Shown here piece by piece: positions 9,351 to 17,856 of a stretch of 64,000 bases of DNA (its first letter is position 1; the number at the start of each line of letters is the position of its first letter). Where the stretch lies: the NCBI GenBank assembly GCA_035707805.1, contig DASSTS010000019.1, forward strand, positions 62,001 to 126,000. Direction: 5' to 3'. A program made the position numbers and the translations under genes. This DNA is from Castellaniella sp035707805 (GTDB taxonomy: Bacteria; Pseudomonadota; Gammaproteobacteria; Burkholderiales; Burkholderiaceae_B). The notes under the pieces are model-generated. The model was not told where the DNA came from, made no database searches, and worked only from the letters and a program-made list of their open reading frames with translations.

Positions 9351-9447
9351 CAGGAGCCAGGGGGCCAGGGGCACTGTTGGAGCCCACCCCCCCACCTTCG
9401 GCGCAGCCGCAAAATCGCGACCTGTGCCCCTGGCCCCCTGGCTCCTG
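9351..9447 (-). repeat. 24-bp perfect inverted repeat inside the TRAP operon
   Basis: Arms 9351-9374 and 9424-9447 are perfectly complementary over 24 bp, with a 49-nt loop. Read on the minus strand, the loop contains CGGCTGCGCCG, the same apex as hairpin A of the two 230-bp elements. The hairpin lies between dctM and dctP, so it would be transcribed within the operon. No T-run follows on the minus strand. Possible roles are attenuation between the membrane subunits and the receptor, or protection of the dctP mRNA end; both are inference. Confidence 0.8.
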
Positions 9448-9455
9448 CACACCCC

Positions 9456-9503
9456 GGCGAGCTCTCAAAGAAGCACCAAGGCGAACTCTCAGCAAAGCAC
9501 CGA
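9456..9503. repeat. Two-copy imperfect 24-bp tandem repeat
   Basis: Units 9456-9479 and 9480-9503 are adjacent and match at 19 of 24 positions (both begin GGCGA and share CTCTCA and AGCACC). It is noncoding and lies just downstream of the dctM stop. Confidence 0.55.
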
Positions 9504-9521
9504 GGCCAGTCCCCGAGAAGC

Positions 9522-10820
9522 TCAATACCCCAGATAATGCGGCAGCCAAAGCGCCAACTGTGGAAAAACCACCACCAGCACCAGCGCGCACAGCATCCCC
9601 CCCACCAGCCACAGCACCCACGGCACCGTGCTCTCCATCGGAATCTGCGCAATCTTGCTGGACACCATCAGATTCACCGCCACCGGCGGCGTGAACTGCC
9701 CCACCGCCACCATCAGCGTCAGCACCACCCCCAGCCACACCAGATCCCAATGGAACGCCAGCGCCACCGGCTGGATCAGCGGCACGAAAATCAGGAAGAT
9801 CGAAATCCCGTCCAGGAACATCCCCGCCACGATCAGCAGCAGCACCAGCAGCGTCAGCACCCCGTACTCGCCCAGCCCCGAATCCACGATCGCATGCGTG
9901 ATCGGATCGATGATCGACAGCGTCGACAGCGACCAGGCGAAAATCCCCGCCAGCGTCACGATCATCATGATCACCGCCGACAGCTCGCCCGCCTCGCGCA
10001 GAATCGGAAACAGATCGCGCCCGCGCATCGTCCGGTGGACGAACATGCCGATGAACAGCCCGTAGAAAACCGCCACCACCGCAGCCTCCGTCGGCGTGAA
10101 ATAGCCCATCCGCATCCCGCCCAGGATGATCACCGGGGCCGCCAGCCCCGGGATGGCCTCGAACAGGCTGCGCCAGAACGGCGGCCGGGGCTCCTTGCGG
10201 GCCTCCGCGCCCATGTGGTGGCGCCGCGCCAGCCAGACCGCCGGAATCATCAGCCCGATGCCGGCCAGGATGCCCGGCACCATCCCGGCCGCGAACAGCG
10301 CCGGCACCGAGGCCTGCGGCACCAGGATCGAATACACGATCATCGCGATCGACGGCGGGATCAGGATGTCGGTGGCCGCGCCCGCCGCCACCACGCTCGC
10401 CGAATAGGCGCGCGGATAGCCCGCGCGGTTCATCGCGCCGATCATGATGGCGCCCACCGCCGCCGCGCAGGCCGGCCCCGAGCCCGAGATGCCCCCCAGG
10501 AACATCGCCACGCCGATCGCCACCAGCGCCAGCATGCCCGGCCCGTTGCCGGTGATCGACTGCGCCAGCCGCACCAGCTTGGCCGCCACGCCCGAACGGT
10601 CGAAGATCGAGCCCACCAGCACGAACATCGGAATGGCCAGCAGCGGGTACTTTGCCAGCCCCGCGTAGAAGCTTTGCGACACCGCCATCAGGCCGAACCA
10701 GTGCGTGTCCGGATTGGCCAGGGCGATGGCCAGCGTGCCCGCCCCCCCCAAGGCCACCCCCACCGGCACCCCGACGGCCATCAGCACCACGAACAAGGCG
10801 AACAGCAGCGTGGCGATCAT
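9522..10820 (-). CDS. dctM: TRAP transporter large permease (DctM family)
   Basis: 432-residue inner-membrane protein with about 12 hydrophobic segments that couples substrate import to the ion gradient. DctM signatures include KYPLLAIPMFVLVGSIFDRSG, GGISGSGPACAAAVGAIM, ATDILIPPSIAMIVYS and YFTPTEAAVVAVFYG. The ATG at 10820 overlaps the dctQ stop by 4 bases (ATGA), indicating coupled translation. The partner receptor dctP lies downstream beyond the hairpin gap. Confidence 0.93.
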   Translation of the reverse strand: MIATLLFALFVVLMAVGVPVGVALGGAGTLAIALANPDTHWFGLMAVSQSFYAGLAKYPLLAIPMFVLVGSIFDRSGVAAKLVRLAQSITGNGPGMLALVAIGVAMFLGGISGSGPACAAAVGAIMIGAMNRAGYPRAYSASVVAAGAATDILIPPSIAMIVYSILVPQASVPALFAAGMVPGILAGIGLMIPAVWLARRHHMGAEARKEPRPPFWRSLFEAIPGLAAPVIILGGMRMGYFTPTEAAVVAVFYGLFIGMFVHRTMRGRDLFPILREAGELSAVIMMIVTLAGIFAWSLSTLSIIDPITHAIVDSGLGEYGVLTLLVLLLIVAGMFLDGISIFLIFVPLIQPVALAFHWDLVWLGVVLTLMVAVGQFTPPVAVNLMVSSKIAQIPMESTVPWVLWLVGGMLCALVLVVVFPQLALWLPHYLGY

Positions 10821-11344
10821 CGGCCGGCCTCCCAGGTGCGGCGCAGCATGCCCGCCAGGCGCAGCGTGATCACTGCCGACAGCACCGGCAGCCACATCGA
10901 ATACCACCAGGTCGGCACACCGATCGCCGGCGACGTGTCGCCCCAGTTGAACTCGTCCAGCGCCATGCGCGCCAGCATCACCGTCAGCCCGATGAAAAAC
11001 AGCAGGCAGGCGGTGTCGGACACCAGCGCCATGCGCCGCTGGCGGGCCGGCGGGCCGTTGTCGGCCAGCAGCTCGATGCGGATGTGCAGGCGGCGCACGA
11101 AGGCGGACGAGCCCGCGCTCATGGTGAGGACGACCAGCAGGAAGATGGAGATCTCCTCGGTCCAGGCGAAGGACTCGTCGGTCAGGTAGCGCACGATCAC
11201 ATTGGCCAGCGTGATGCACGCCAGCGCGGCCAGGCTGAGGACCGTGAGCCAGTCCTCGAAACGCAGCGACACCCGCAGCGGCGGATCGGGCGGCGGCGTG
11301 TAGATGGGAACGAGGGCCGGCTCGGTGGCGTGATCGTCGGGCAT
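10817..11344 (-). CDS. dctQ: TRAP transporter small permease (DctQ family)
   Basis: 175 residues with four hydrophobic segments. The family motif is seen in VIVRYLTDESFAWTEEIS, with the Trp-Thr-Glu-Glu core of DctQ proteins. I placed the start at the ATG at 11344 (MPDDHATEP); an in-frame extension to 11467 would run into the promoter region of the divergent acetolactate synthase gene. It is the first gene of the dctQ-dctM-dctP operon, and 162 bases separate it from the divergent gene. Confidence 0.85.
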   Translation of the reverse strand: MPDDHATEPALVPIYTPPPDPPLRVSLRFEDWLTVLSLAALACITLANVIVRYLTDESFAWTEEISIFLLVVLTMSAGSSAFVRRLHIRIELLADNGPPARQRRMALVSDTACLLFFIGLTVMLARMALDEFNWGDTSPAIGVPTWWYSMWLPVLSAVITLRLAGMLRRTWEAGR

Positions 11345-11506
11345 GAAGACTGGGCTGTGGTCGAAACCCCTGAATCCTACTGCGGAATGGGGACTTTGCC
11401 AGTCCGGGACATCCCGCGTGTCCGGCGCCGCGCCGGCCGCCGACGTCGGAAATGAAACGGGATACACTGGATCTCTGTCCCAGGTTTCCTCTCAGGCCCT
11501 CGTTCC

Positions 11507-13285
11507 GTGAATGCCCCCCTCACCGCGCCCGCGCACGCCGCTTCTTCCGCTCAACCCGCCGCCGGCCGCAATGGCGCCGAAGTCCTGCTGGACACCCTGA
11601 TCGCCCTGGGGGTGGACACGGTGTTCGGCTATCCGGGCGGGGCCGTGCTGCCGCTTTATGACGCCCTCTATGCCGAGCCGCGCATCCGGCACGTCCTGGT
11701 GCGCCACGAGCAGGCCGCCATGCACGCCGCCGAAGGCTATGCGCGCTCCACCGGCCGCCCCGGCGTGGTCTTCGTGACCTCCGGGCCGGGCATGTCCAAC
11801 ACCACCACCGGTCTGCTCGACGCCTTGTGCGACTCCATCCCGGTGCTGTGCGTCAGCGGCCAGGTCGCCACCGGCGCCATCGGCACCGACGCTTTCCAGG
11901 AATGCGATGCCATCGGCATTTCCCGCCCCGTCACCAAATGGAACGCCCAGGTGCGCCGCGTCGAGGACGTGGCCGACCTGACGGCCAAGGCGCTGCGCCT
12001 GACGCGCGCCGGCCGGCCGGGCCCCGTCCTGCTGGATTTCCCCAAGGACCTGCAGATCGCCCTGGCGCCGCCGGAAAGCCAGGCTCCGGCCCTCGAGCCC
12101 GAGACCGGCGTCGAGACGCTGTCGCCGGCGGCCGAGGCGGCCATCAAGCGCGCCGCCGCCCTGATCGCCAAGGCGCGACGCCCCGTGTTCTACGGCGGGG
12201 GCGGCCTGATCAATTCGGGGGTGGACGCCTGCCACGCTTTCCGGTCCCTGGTACAGGAGACCGGCGCACCCTGCACGCTGACGCTGATGGGCCTGGGCGC
12301 CTACCCGGCGGCCGATCCCCAGTTCCTGGGCATGCTGGGCATGCACGGCACGCTGCAGGCCAATCTCGCCATGCACCATGCCGACCTCATCATCTGCGCG
12401 GGCGCGCGGTTCGACGACCGCATCACCGGCCGCCTGTCGGATTTCTGCCCGCACGCCGACAAGATCCACCTGGACATCGACCCGGCCTCGATCAACAAGG
12501 TCGTGCGGGCCGACGTGGCGCTGGTGGGCGACTGCTACACCCTGCTGCGCGCCCTGCACAAGGAACTGGGCCAGTATCCGCTGGAATCCGGCCGCCTGGA
12601 CGAGTGGTGGCAGCGCATCGGCGTGTGGCAGGCGCGCGACTGCCTGAAGGTCGAGCCCTCGGACGAGGTCATCCTGCCCCAGGACCTGATGCAGCGCATC
12701 GACGGCCTGCTGGCCGGGCGCGACGCCATCGTGTCCACCGACGTGGGCCAGCACCAGATGTGGGCGGCCCAGTACATCCGCCGCGACAAGCCCAACCGCT
12801 GGCTGACCTCGGGCGGCGCGGGCACCATGGGCTACGGCCTGCCGGCGGCCATCGGCGCCCAGATCGCGCATCCGGACAAGCCCGTGGTCTGCGTCAGCGG
12901 CGACGCCTCGGTGCTGATGAACATCCAGGAGCTCGCCACCGCCATGCAGCACCGCGCGCCGGTCAAGCTGATCCTGTGCAACAACGGCCACATGGGCATG
13001 GTGCGCCAGTGGCAGGAACTGATCCACGAGGGGCGCTACAGCCACAGCTACAACGCCTCCATTCCGGATTTCGTCGCCCTCGCGGCGGCATTCGGCTGGG
13101 GCGCCGCCCGGGTCGAGCACCCGCGCGACCTGGATGCGGCGTTGGCGGCCTGCATGGCGCACGACGGCCCGTATTTCCTGGACGTGGCCGTGGTGCCGCT
13201 GCAGAACTGCTTTCCCATGATGCCGGCCGGCTACGGCCACCAGCAGGTCATGCTGTCCGAGGACACCTGGTACGTCGAGGAATAG
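11507..13285 (+). CDS. ilvB: Acetolactate synthase large (catalytic) subunit
   Basis: Thiamine-diphosphate enzyme condensing two pyruvates, or pyruvate with 2-oxobutyrate, in branched-chain amino acid synthesis. It has 592 residues. The catalytic Glu lies in LVRHEQAAMHAAEGYAR, the FAD/regulatory domain is in the middle, and the ThDP site is GDASVLMNIQEL with LCNN downstream. No ATG is suitably placed, so a GTG at 11507 is used (VNAPLTAPAH). No ilvN (regulatory subunit) or ilvC follows; the next gene is a convergent SDR. It may therefore be a paralogue of a main ilvBNC operon elsewhere, or a related ThDP carboligase. A weak -10-like TACACT lies at 11463-11468. Confidence 0.87.
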   Translation: MNAPLTAPAHAASSAQPAAGRNGAEVLLDTLIALGVDTVFGYPGGAVLPLYDALYAEPRIRHVLVRHEQAAMHAAEGYARSTGRPGVVFVTSGPGMSNTTTGLLDALCDSIPVLCVSGQVATGAIGTDAFQECDAIGISRPVTKWNAQVRRVEDVADLTAKALRLTRAGRPGPVLLDFPKDLQIALAPPESQAPALEPETGVETLSPAAEAAIKRAAALIAKARRPVFYGGGGLINSGVDACHAFRSLVQETGAPCTLTLMGLGAYPAADPQFLGMLGMHGTLQANLAMHHADLIICAGARFDDRITGRLSDFCPHADKIHLDIDPASINKVVRADVALVGDCYTLLRALHKELGQYPLESGRLDEWWQRIGVWQARDCLKVEPSDEVILPQDLMQRIDGLLAGRDAIVSTDVGQHQMWAAQYIRRDKPNRWLTSGGAGTMGYGLPAAIGAQIAHPDKPVVCVSGDASVLMNIQELATAMQHRAPVKLILCNNGHMGMVRQWQELIHEGRYSHSYNASIPDFVALAAAFGWGAARVEHPRDLDAALAACMAHDGPYFLDVAVVPLQNCFPMMPAGYGHQQVMLSEDTWYVEE

Positions 13286-13307
13286 CGCCGGCCGTGCGGG
13301 CCGGCGC
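13285..13307. terminator. Hairpin between convergent ilvB and SDR genes
   Basis: GCGCCGGCC (13285-13293) pairs perfectly with GGCCGGCGC (13299-13307) across a 5-nt loop. It sits between two convergent stop codons, as expected for a bidirectional terminator, but has no T-run. Confidence 0.5.
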
Positions 13308-13309
13308 GC

Positions 13310-14068
13310 TCAGACGCAGCGTCCGCCGTCGACCTCCAGGCAGGCGCCAGTGATGAACGCCGCCTCGTCCGAGGCCAGGTAGAGGCAGGCATTGGCCACG
13401 TCCTCGGGGGTGGAGAACCGGCCCAGCGGAATGCCCGCCGTGAACTTCGCCCGGTTTTCGGGGGTGTCGGGCACCCCCATGAATTCACCCAACAGGCCGG
13501 TGGCGCCCACCACCGGATTCACGCAATTGACGCGGATGCGGTCCGGACCGAGCTCGGCCGCCATCGAGCGGCTGGTCGTCACCACGGCTCCCTTGGTGCC
13601 GTTGTACCAGGTCAGCCCCGGACGCGGCCGGATCGCGGCCGTCGAGGCGATGTTCACGAAGACCCCGCCGCCGCGCTGGCGGAAATGCGGCACGAAGGTG
13701 TGGGCGCTGAGAAAGATGCTTTTGACGTTGATGGCGTAGATGCGGTCGAATTCCGCCTCGGCGACCTCCAGCATGGGGCGGTTGCGGTGCGTGGCCCCGG
13801 CGTTGTTCACCACGATGTCCACCCCCGGGTAGTGGCCGAGCGCCGCCGCGAGCAGGTCCTGCATGCTGGCGGCGCTGGACACGTCCACGTGGGCGAACTG
13901 CGCCTCGCCCCCGGCGGCTCGGATCTGCTCGACGGTTTCCTGGCCGGCCGGGTCGTTGATGTCCGCCACCACGACGCAGGCGCCCTCGCGGGCGAAGGTG
14001 GCGGCGATGCCGCGGCCGAATCCGGACCCGGCGCCGGTGACGATGGCGACTTTGTTTTCCAGGCGCAT
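13310..14068 (-). CDS. SDR family NAD(P)-dependent oxidoreductase
   Basis: 252-residue classical short-chain dehydrogenase. The cofactor motif VTGAGSGFGRGIA begins near residue 9, NNAG near 88, and the catalytic Tyr-Lys is in TWYNGTKGAV. The ATG at 14068 follows AAGGAGA; an ATG at 14104 overlapping the preceding stop (ATGA) would add 12 residues but lacks a site. It is the last gene of a minus-strand trio with an aldehyde dehydrogenase and a tartrate/D-malate-type dehydrogenase. The substrate is likely a hydroxy acid or alcohol of the same pathway, but this cannot be read directly. Confidence 0.85.
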   Translation of the reverse strand: MRLENKVAIVTGAGSGFGRGIAATFAREGACVVVADINDPAGQETVEQIRAAGGEAQFAHVDVSSAASMQDLLAAALGHYPGVDIVVNNAGATHRNRPMLEVAEAEFDRIYAINVKSIFLSAHTFVPHFRQRGGGVFVNIASTAAIRPRPGLTWYNGTKGAVVTTSRSMAAELGPDRIRVNCVNPVVGATGLLGEFMGVPDTPENRAKFTAGIPLGRFSTPEDVANACLYLASDEAAFITGACLEVDGGRCV

Positions 14069-14100
14069 GAGGTCTCCTTGGTGCGCGTCGTGTGTCGGCG

Positions 14101-15558
14101 TCATTCCACCACGCCGTGGCGGATGGCGATGGTCTTGAGGGCCGTGAATCCCAGCAGGGCCTCGAAGCCTTTCTCGCGGCCGTAGCCGCTGGCCTTGACC
14201 CCGCCGAACGGCAGTTCGACCCCGCCGCCGGCCCCGTAGTTGTTGATGAAGACCTGGCCGCAGCGCAACTGCCGCGCCAGCCGCATCTGGCGCGCGCCGT
14301 CGCGCGTCCAGACGCCGGCCACCAGGCCGTAGGGCGTGTCGTTGGCCAGCGCCAGGGCCTCGGATTCGGTGCGGAAGGACTGGACCACCAGGACCGGACC
14401 GAAGATCTCCTCGCGCACCAGCACGCTGTCGGGCGGCACGTCGCGAAACAGCACGGCCTCTTGGTAGTAGCCGCCGGCCGGCGCCTGCGGCAGGATCGTG
14501 CCCCGGGCCGCCTCGGCCAGGCCTTCGGCGCGGGCCTCGGCCAGCAGCTCGCGCACGCGCTCGGCCTGTTTCTGGTTGATCAGGGGACCCAGGTCCGGTT
14601 CGGCCGAGGCCGGACCCGCCCGCAGGCCGCGAAAGCGTTCGGCCAGGCGCGCCAGCAGGGTTTCGTAGCAGCCCTCCTGCACCAGCAGGCGGCTGCCGGC
14701 CGAGCAGGTCTGGCCGCTGTTCTGGATGATCGCATTGACGAGCACCGGCAGCGCGGCGTCCAGATCGGCGTCGTCGAAGACCAGCTGCGGGGACTTGCCG
14801 CCGAGTTCCAGCACGGCGGGGCAGTGGTGGCGCGCGGCGGCCTCGGCCACGCGCTGGCCGGTCTGCGTGGACCCGGTGAAGGAAATATGGTGGATGCCCG
14901 GGTGGGCGCTGAGCGCCGCGCCGGCCTCGTGGCCGTAGCCGGTGACCACGTTCAGGGCGCCGGCGGGAAAGCCGACCCCCGCGGCCAGCTCGGCCAGGTA
15001 AAGGATGGACAGGCTGGCGTCCTCGGCGGGCTTGACCACGCAGGCGTTGCCCGCGGCCAGCGAGGCCCCGACGCTGCGGCCGAAGATCTGCACCGGATAA
15101 TTCCAGGGGATGATGTGGCCGGTCACACCGTGGGGCTCGCGCACGGTCATGACGGTGTAGCCGGTCTCGTAGGGCAGGGTGTCGCCGTGCAGCTTGTCGC
15201 AGGCCCCGGCGTAGAACTCGAAATACCGGGCCAGGGCCAGCACGTCGTTGCGCGCCGTCTGCTGCGGCTTGCCGGTGTCGCGGGCCTCGATGGCGGCCAG
15301 CTCGTCGGCATGCTCCAGCACGGCTCGCCCCCAGTCGGCCAGCAGCCGTCCGCGGTCGCGGGCGCAGGTGCGCGCCCAGGGGCCGTCCAGATGATCGCCC
15401 ATGGCGGCGCCGGCGGCGGCCACGGCGCGGTCGATGTCGGCGGCCGTGCCGCGGGCGATCTCGTCGTAGGGCTGCCCGTCGGACGGATCGACGACCGGCA
15501 GCGTCCGGCCGCCCTCGGCCGGATGCCGGGTGTTGGCGATGAAGTGGTGTGCGGGCAT
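14101..15558 (-). CDS. Aldehyde dehydrogenase family protein
   Basis: 485 residues, full length for an NAD(P)-dependent aldehyde dehydrogenase. The Glu general base is at about 251 in LELGGKSP and the catalytic Cys at about 285 in NSGQTCSAGS. The cofactor-binding IIPWNYPV segment lies upstream of these. It resembles betaine-aldehyde / gamma-aminobutyraldehyde / succinate-semialdehyde-type enzymes, but the substrate cannot be assigned. It lies 28 bases after the dehydrogenase upstream in the operon and its stop overlaps an ATG ahead of the SDR gene. Confidence 0.88.
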   Translation of the reverse strand: MPAHHFIANTRHPAEGGRTLPVVDPSDGQPYDEIARGTAADIDRAVAAAGAAMGDHLDGPWARTCARDRGRLLADWGRAVLEHADELAAIEARDTGKPQQTARNDVLALARYFEFYAGACDKLHGDTLPYETGYTVMTVREPHGVTGHIIPWNYPVQIFGRSVGASLAAGNACVVKPAEDASLSILYLAELAAGVGFPAGALNVVTGYGHEAGAALSAHPGIHHISFTGSTQTGQRVAEAAARHHCPAVLELGGKSPQLVFDDADLDAALPVLVNAIIQNSGQTCSAGSRLLVQEGCYETLLARLAERFRGLRAGPASAEPDLGPLINQKQAERVRELLAEARAEGLAEAARGTILPQAPAGGYYQEAVLFRDVPPDSVLVREEIFGPVLVVQSFRTESEALALANDTPYGLVAGVWTRDGARQMRLARQLRCGQVFINNYGAGGGVELPFGGVKASGYGREKGFEALLGFTALKTIAIRHGVVE

Positions 15559-15586
15559 GGGGGTCTTCCGGGTCGCAGGGTCGGGG

Positions 15587-16663
15587 TCAGGCGTGCTCGA
15601 CGTGGTTGGCGATGGCCTCGCCCACGTCCACGGTCTTGGCGGTGCCGCCCATGTCGGGCGTGCGGGGGCCTTCGGCCAGCACGGTCTCGATGGCGCGCAT
15701 GACGGCCTTGGAGGCGTCCAGGCAGGCGGCCTGGCCCAGGCCGAGGTGGTCCAGCATCAGCGCCGCCGACCAGATCTGGCCCACGGGGTTGGCGATGCCT
15801 TGCCCGGCGATGTCGGGCGCGGATCCGTGCACCGGCTCGAACAGCGACGGCCAGGCGCGGTCCGGGTTGAGGTTGGCGGACGGGGCGATGCCGATGGTGC
15901 CGGTGCAGGCCGGGCCCAGGTCGGACAGGATGTCGCCGAACAGGTTGGAGGCCACGATCACGTCGAAGCGGTCCGGGTGCTGCACCAGGTGGGCGCACAG
16001 GATGTCGATGTGGAACTTGTCCCAGGCGACCTCCGGGTATTCGCGGCCGATGGCGGCCAGGCGCTCGTCCCAGAATGGCATGGTGATCGAGATGCCGTTG
16101 GACTTGGTGGCGGCCGTCAGGTGGCGGCCCCGTCGCGCGGCAAGTTCGAAGGCGTACCGCAGCACGCGGTCGGTGCCGAAGCGGCTGAACACGGACTCCT
16201 GGATGGCGATCTCGCGGTCGGTGCCGGCGAACATGCGCCCGCCCGCGTTGGAGTATTCGCCCTCGGTGTTCTCGCGCACGACCAGGAAATCGATGTCGCC
16301 GGGCGCGCGCCCGGCCAGCGGGCTGGGGACGCCGCGCATGAGGCGCGCCGGGCGCAGGTTGACGTACTGGTCGAACTCGCGCCGGATGGTGATGATCGAT
16401 TCCCAGATGGCGATGTGGTCGGGCACGCGGTCCGGCGCGCCGACCGCGCCGAACAGGATGGCGTCGTGCCCGCCGATCCGGTCCTTCCAGTCGGCCGGCA
16501 TCATGCGGCCGGTGCGTTCGTAGTGGTCGCAGCCCCAGTCGAAGGTGTCGAACAGCAGGTCGAGCTGGAAGCGGCGCGCCGCCGCCCGCAATACCCGCAG
16601 TCCCTCGGCCATGACCTCAACCCCGATGCCGTCTCCGGGGATCACCGCAATCTTCTGGCTCAT
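15587..16663 (-). CDS. Tartrate / D-malate dehydrogenase family protein
   Basis: 358-residue member of the isocitrate/isopropylmalate dehydrogenase family, of the TtuC/DmlA type. It shows IAVIPGDGIGVEV at the N terminus, WGCDHYERTGRMMP (the TtuC-like signature), VRENTEGEYSN, the Lys in TKSNG and ASNLFGDILSDLG for metal and cofactor. These enzymes oxidise D-malate, tartrate or 3-isopropylmalate-like acids with NAD. A leuB role is less likely, since the context is an ALDH, an SDR and a divergent TRAP importer, not leuCD. The start is the ATG at 16663 (MSQKIAVIP); an upstream start would add unconserved sequence. It is probably the first gene of the minus-strand trio. Confidence 0.85.
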   Translation of the reverse strand: MSQKIAVIPGDGIGVEVMAEGLRVLRAAARRFQLDLLFDTFDWGCDHYERTGRMMPADWKDRIGGHDAILFGAVGAPDRVPDHIAIWESIITIRREFDQYVNLRPARLMRGVPSPLAGRAPGDIDFLVVRENTEGEYSNAGGRMFAGTDREIAIQESVFSRFGTDRVLRYAFELAARRGRHLTAATKSNGISITMPFWDERLAAIGREYPEVAWDKFHIDILCAHLVQHPDRFDVIVASNLFGDILSDLGPACTGTIGIAPSANLNPDRAWPSLFEPVHGSAPDIAGQGIANPVGQIWSAALMLDHLGLGQAACLDASKAVMRAIETVLAEGPRTPDMGGTAKTVDVGEAIANHVEHA

Positions 16664-16868
16664 GATGCTTGTGCTTCCGTGGTGTCTGATGTCGTCCCGG
16701 ACATGATAAGACAGCGGCGAAGCGCGCGGGAGGCCCGGCATTGCTGGATATCCCTAGGCTCGTCCGCGTTGCGGGCGTGGATCGCTTCGTGTTAGAACTT
16801 TACGGGTCCAGGAACCGGCCGGAAGTCCCGCGCACCGGGGGGCACAAGAAACATCACAGGGAGACATC

Positions 16869-17849
16869 ATGCACCACGGAAAAAGACTCGCCGGCTGGCT
16901 GGCGGCCGCCGCACTGGCCGGACTGACGGCGACGGCGCCGGTACTGGCCCAGACGACTCTGAAAATGGCGTACGCGCTGTCGGAAAACTCGCACTACGGC
17001 GCGGGCGCGGCGGCGTTTGCCAAGACCCTGGAAGCCAGCGCGCCGGACTTCAAGATCCAGCAGTTTCCCAACAGCCAGCTGGGCGGCGAGCGCGAGGTCA
17101 TCGAGGGCCTGCAGTTGGGCACCATCGATCTGGCCATCGTCTCCACGGGCGCGACGCTGAATTTCGTGCCGCAGACGGGGGTGTTCGACATTCCCTTCCT
17201 GTTCCGCGACCTGGCCCACGCCCGCAAGGTGATGGACGGCAAGATCGGCCAGGAAATGCTGGCCGAATTCCCCAAGCGCGGCCTGATCGCGCTGGCCTGG
17301 GGCGAGCAGGGCTTCCGTCACCTGACCAACAACGTCCGCCCGGTCAAGGAACCGGCCGACATCAAGGGCCTGAAGATCCGCACCACGGAAAACCCCATCC
17401 ACATCGCCGCCTTCCGCCAGCTGGGCGTGCTGGCCACCCCCATGGCCTGGCCCGAGGTCGCCACGGCCCTGCAGCAGGGCACCATCGACGGTCAGGAAAA
17501 CCCCCTGTCGGTGATCGTGTCGGTCAAGATGTGGCAGCTGCAGAAATACCTGTCCCTGACCGCCCACGTCTACGGGCCGGCCCTGGTGCTGATGTCGCCC
17601 TCGGTCTATGACGGCCTGTCCGACGCCGACAAGGCCAAGTTCAAGGCAGCCGGCGTAGCCAGCGCCAAGGCCATGCGCCAGTTCGTCGACCAGGTCGAGA
17701 AAGACGGCATCGAGACCCTGAAGGCCAACGGCATGCAGGTCAATACGGTGGACCACGCCGCCTTCGTCAAGGCCGTCGAGCCCATCTATCCGCAGTATTA
17801 CAAGCAGTTCGGCAAGGATCTTGTCGAATCCATCCGTAATACGCAGTAA
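16869..17849 (+). CDS. dctP: TRAP transporter solute-binding protein (DctP family)
   Basis: 326-residue periplasmic receptor. The signal peptide covers residues 1-28, ending APVLAQ-TTLKM. DctP features are LGGEREVIEGLQLGTIDLA, the Arg region KGLKIRTTENPIHIAAF, and TIDGQENPLSVIV. The ATG at 16869 follows GGGAGA. It starts a dctPQM operon and diverges from the tartrate/D-malate-type dehydrogenase operon across 205 bases, so the importer probably supplies that pathway's hydroxy acid (inference from context). Confidence 0.92.
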   Translation: MHHGKRLAGWLAAAALAGLTATAPVLAQTTLKMAYALSENSHYGAGAAAFAKTLEASAPDFKIQQFPNSQLGGEREVIEGLQLGTIDLAIVSTGATLNFVPQTGVFDIPFLFRDLAHARKVMDGKIGQEMLAEFPKRGLIALAWGEQGFRHLTNNVRPVKEPADIKGLKIRTTENPIHIAAFRQLGVLATPMAWPEVATALQQGTIDGQENPLSVIVSVKMWQLQKYLSLTAHVYGPALVLMSPSVYDGLSDADKAKFKAAGVASAKAMRQFVDQVEKDGIETLKANGMQVNTVDHAAFVKAVEPIYPQYYKQFGKDLVESIRNTQ

Positions 17850-17856
17850 TCAGTCC

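Larger units (their letters stand above)
9153..9521. other. dctM-dctP intergenic region
   Basis: 369 bases with no gene I can support. It holds the 24-bp inverted repeat at 9351-9447 and a 24-bp imperfect tandem repeat at 9456-9503. The stretch 9180-9350 next to dctP shows no clear -35/-10 pair for the minus strand. Short reading frames here are low-complexity Ser/Pro/Arg shadows. Confidence 0.6.

Noticed and set aside
15587..16663. leuB (3-isopropylmalate dehydrogenase)
   Set aside because: The WGCDHYERTGRMMP motif and the ALDH/SDR/TRAP context fit TtuC/DmlA better, and leuC and leuD are absent.
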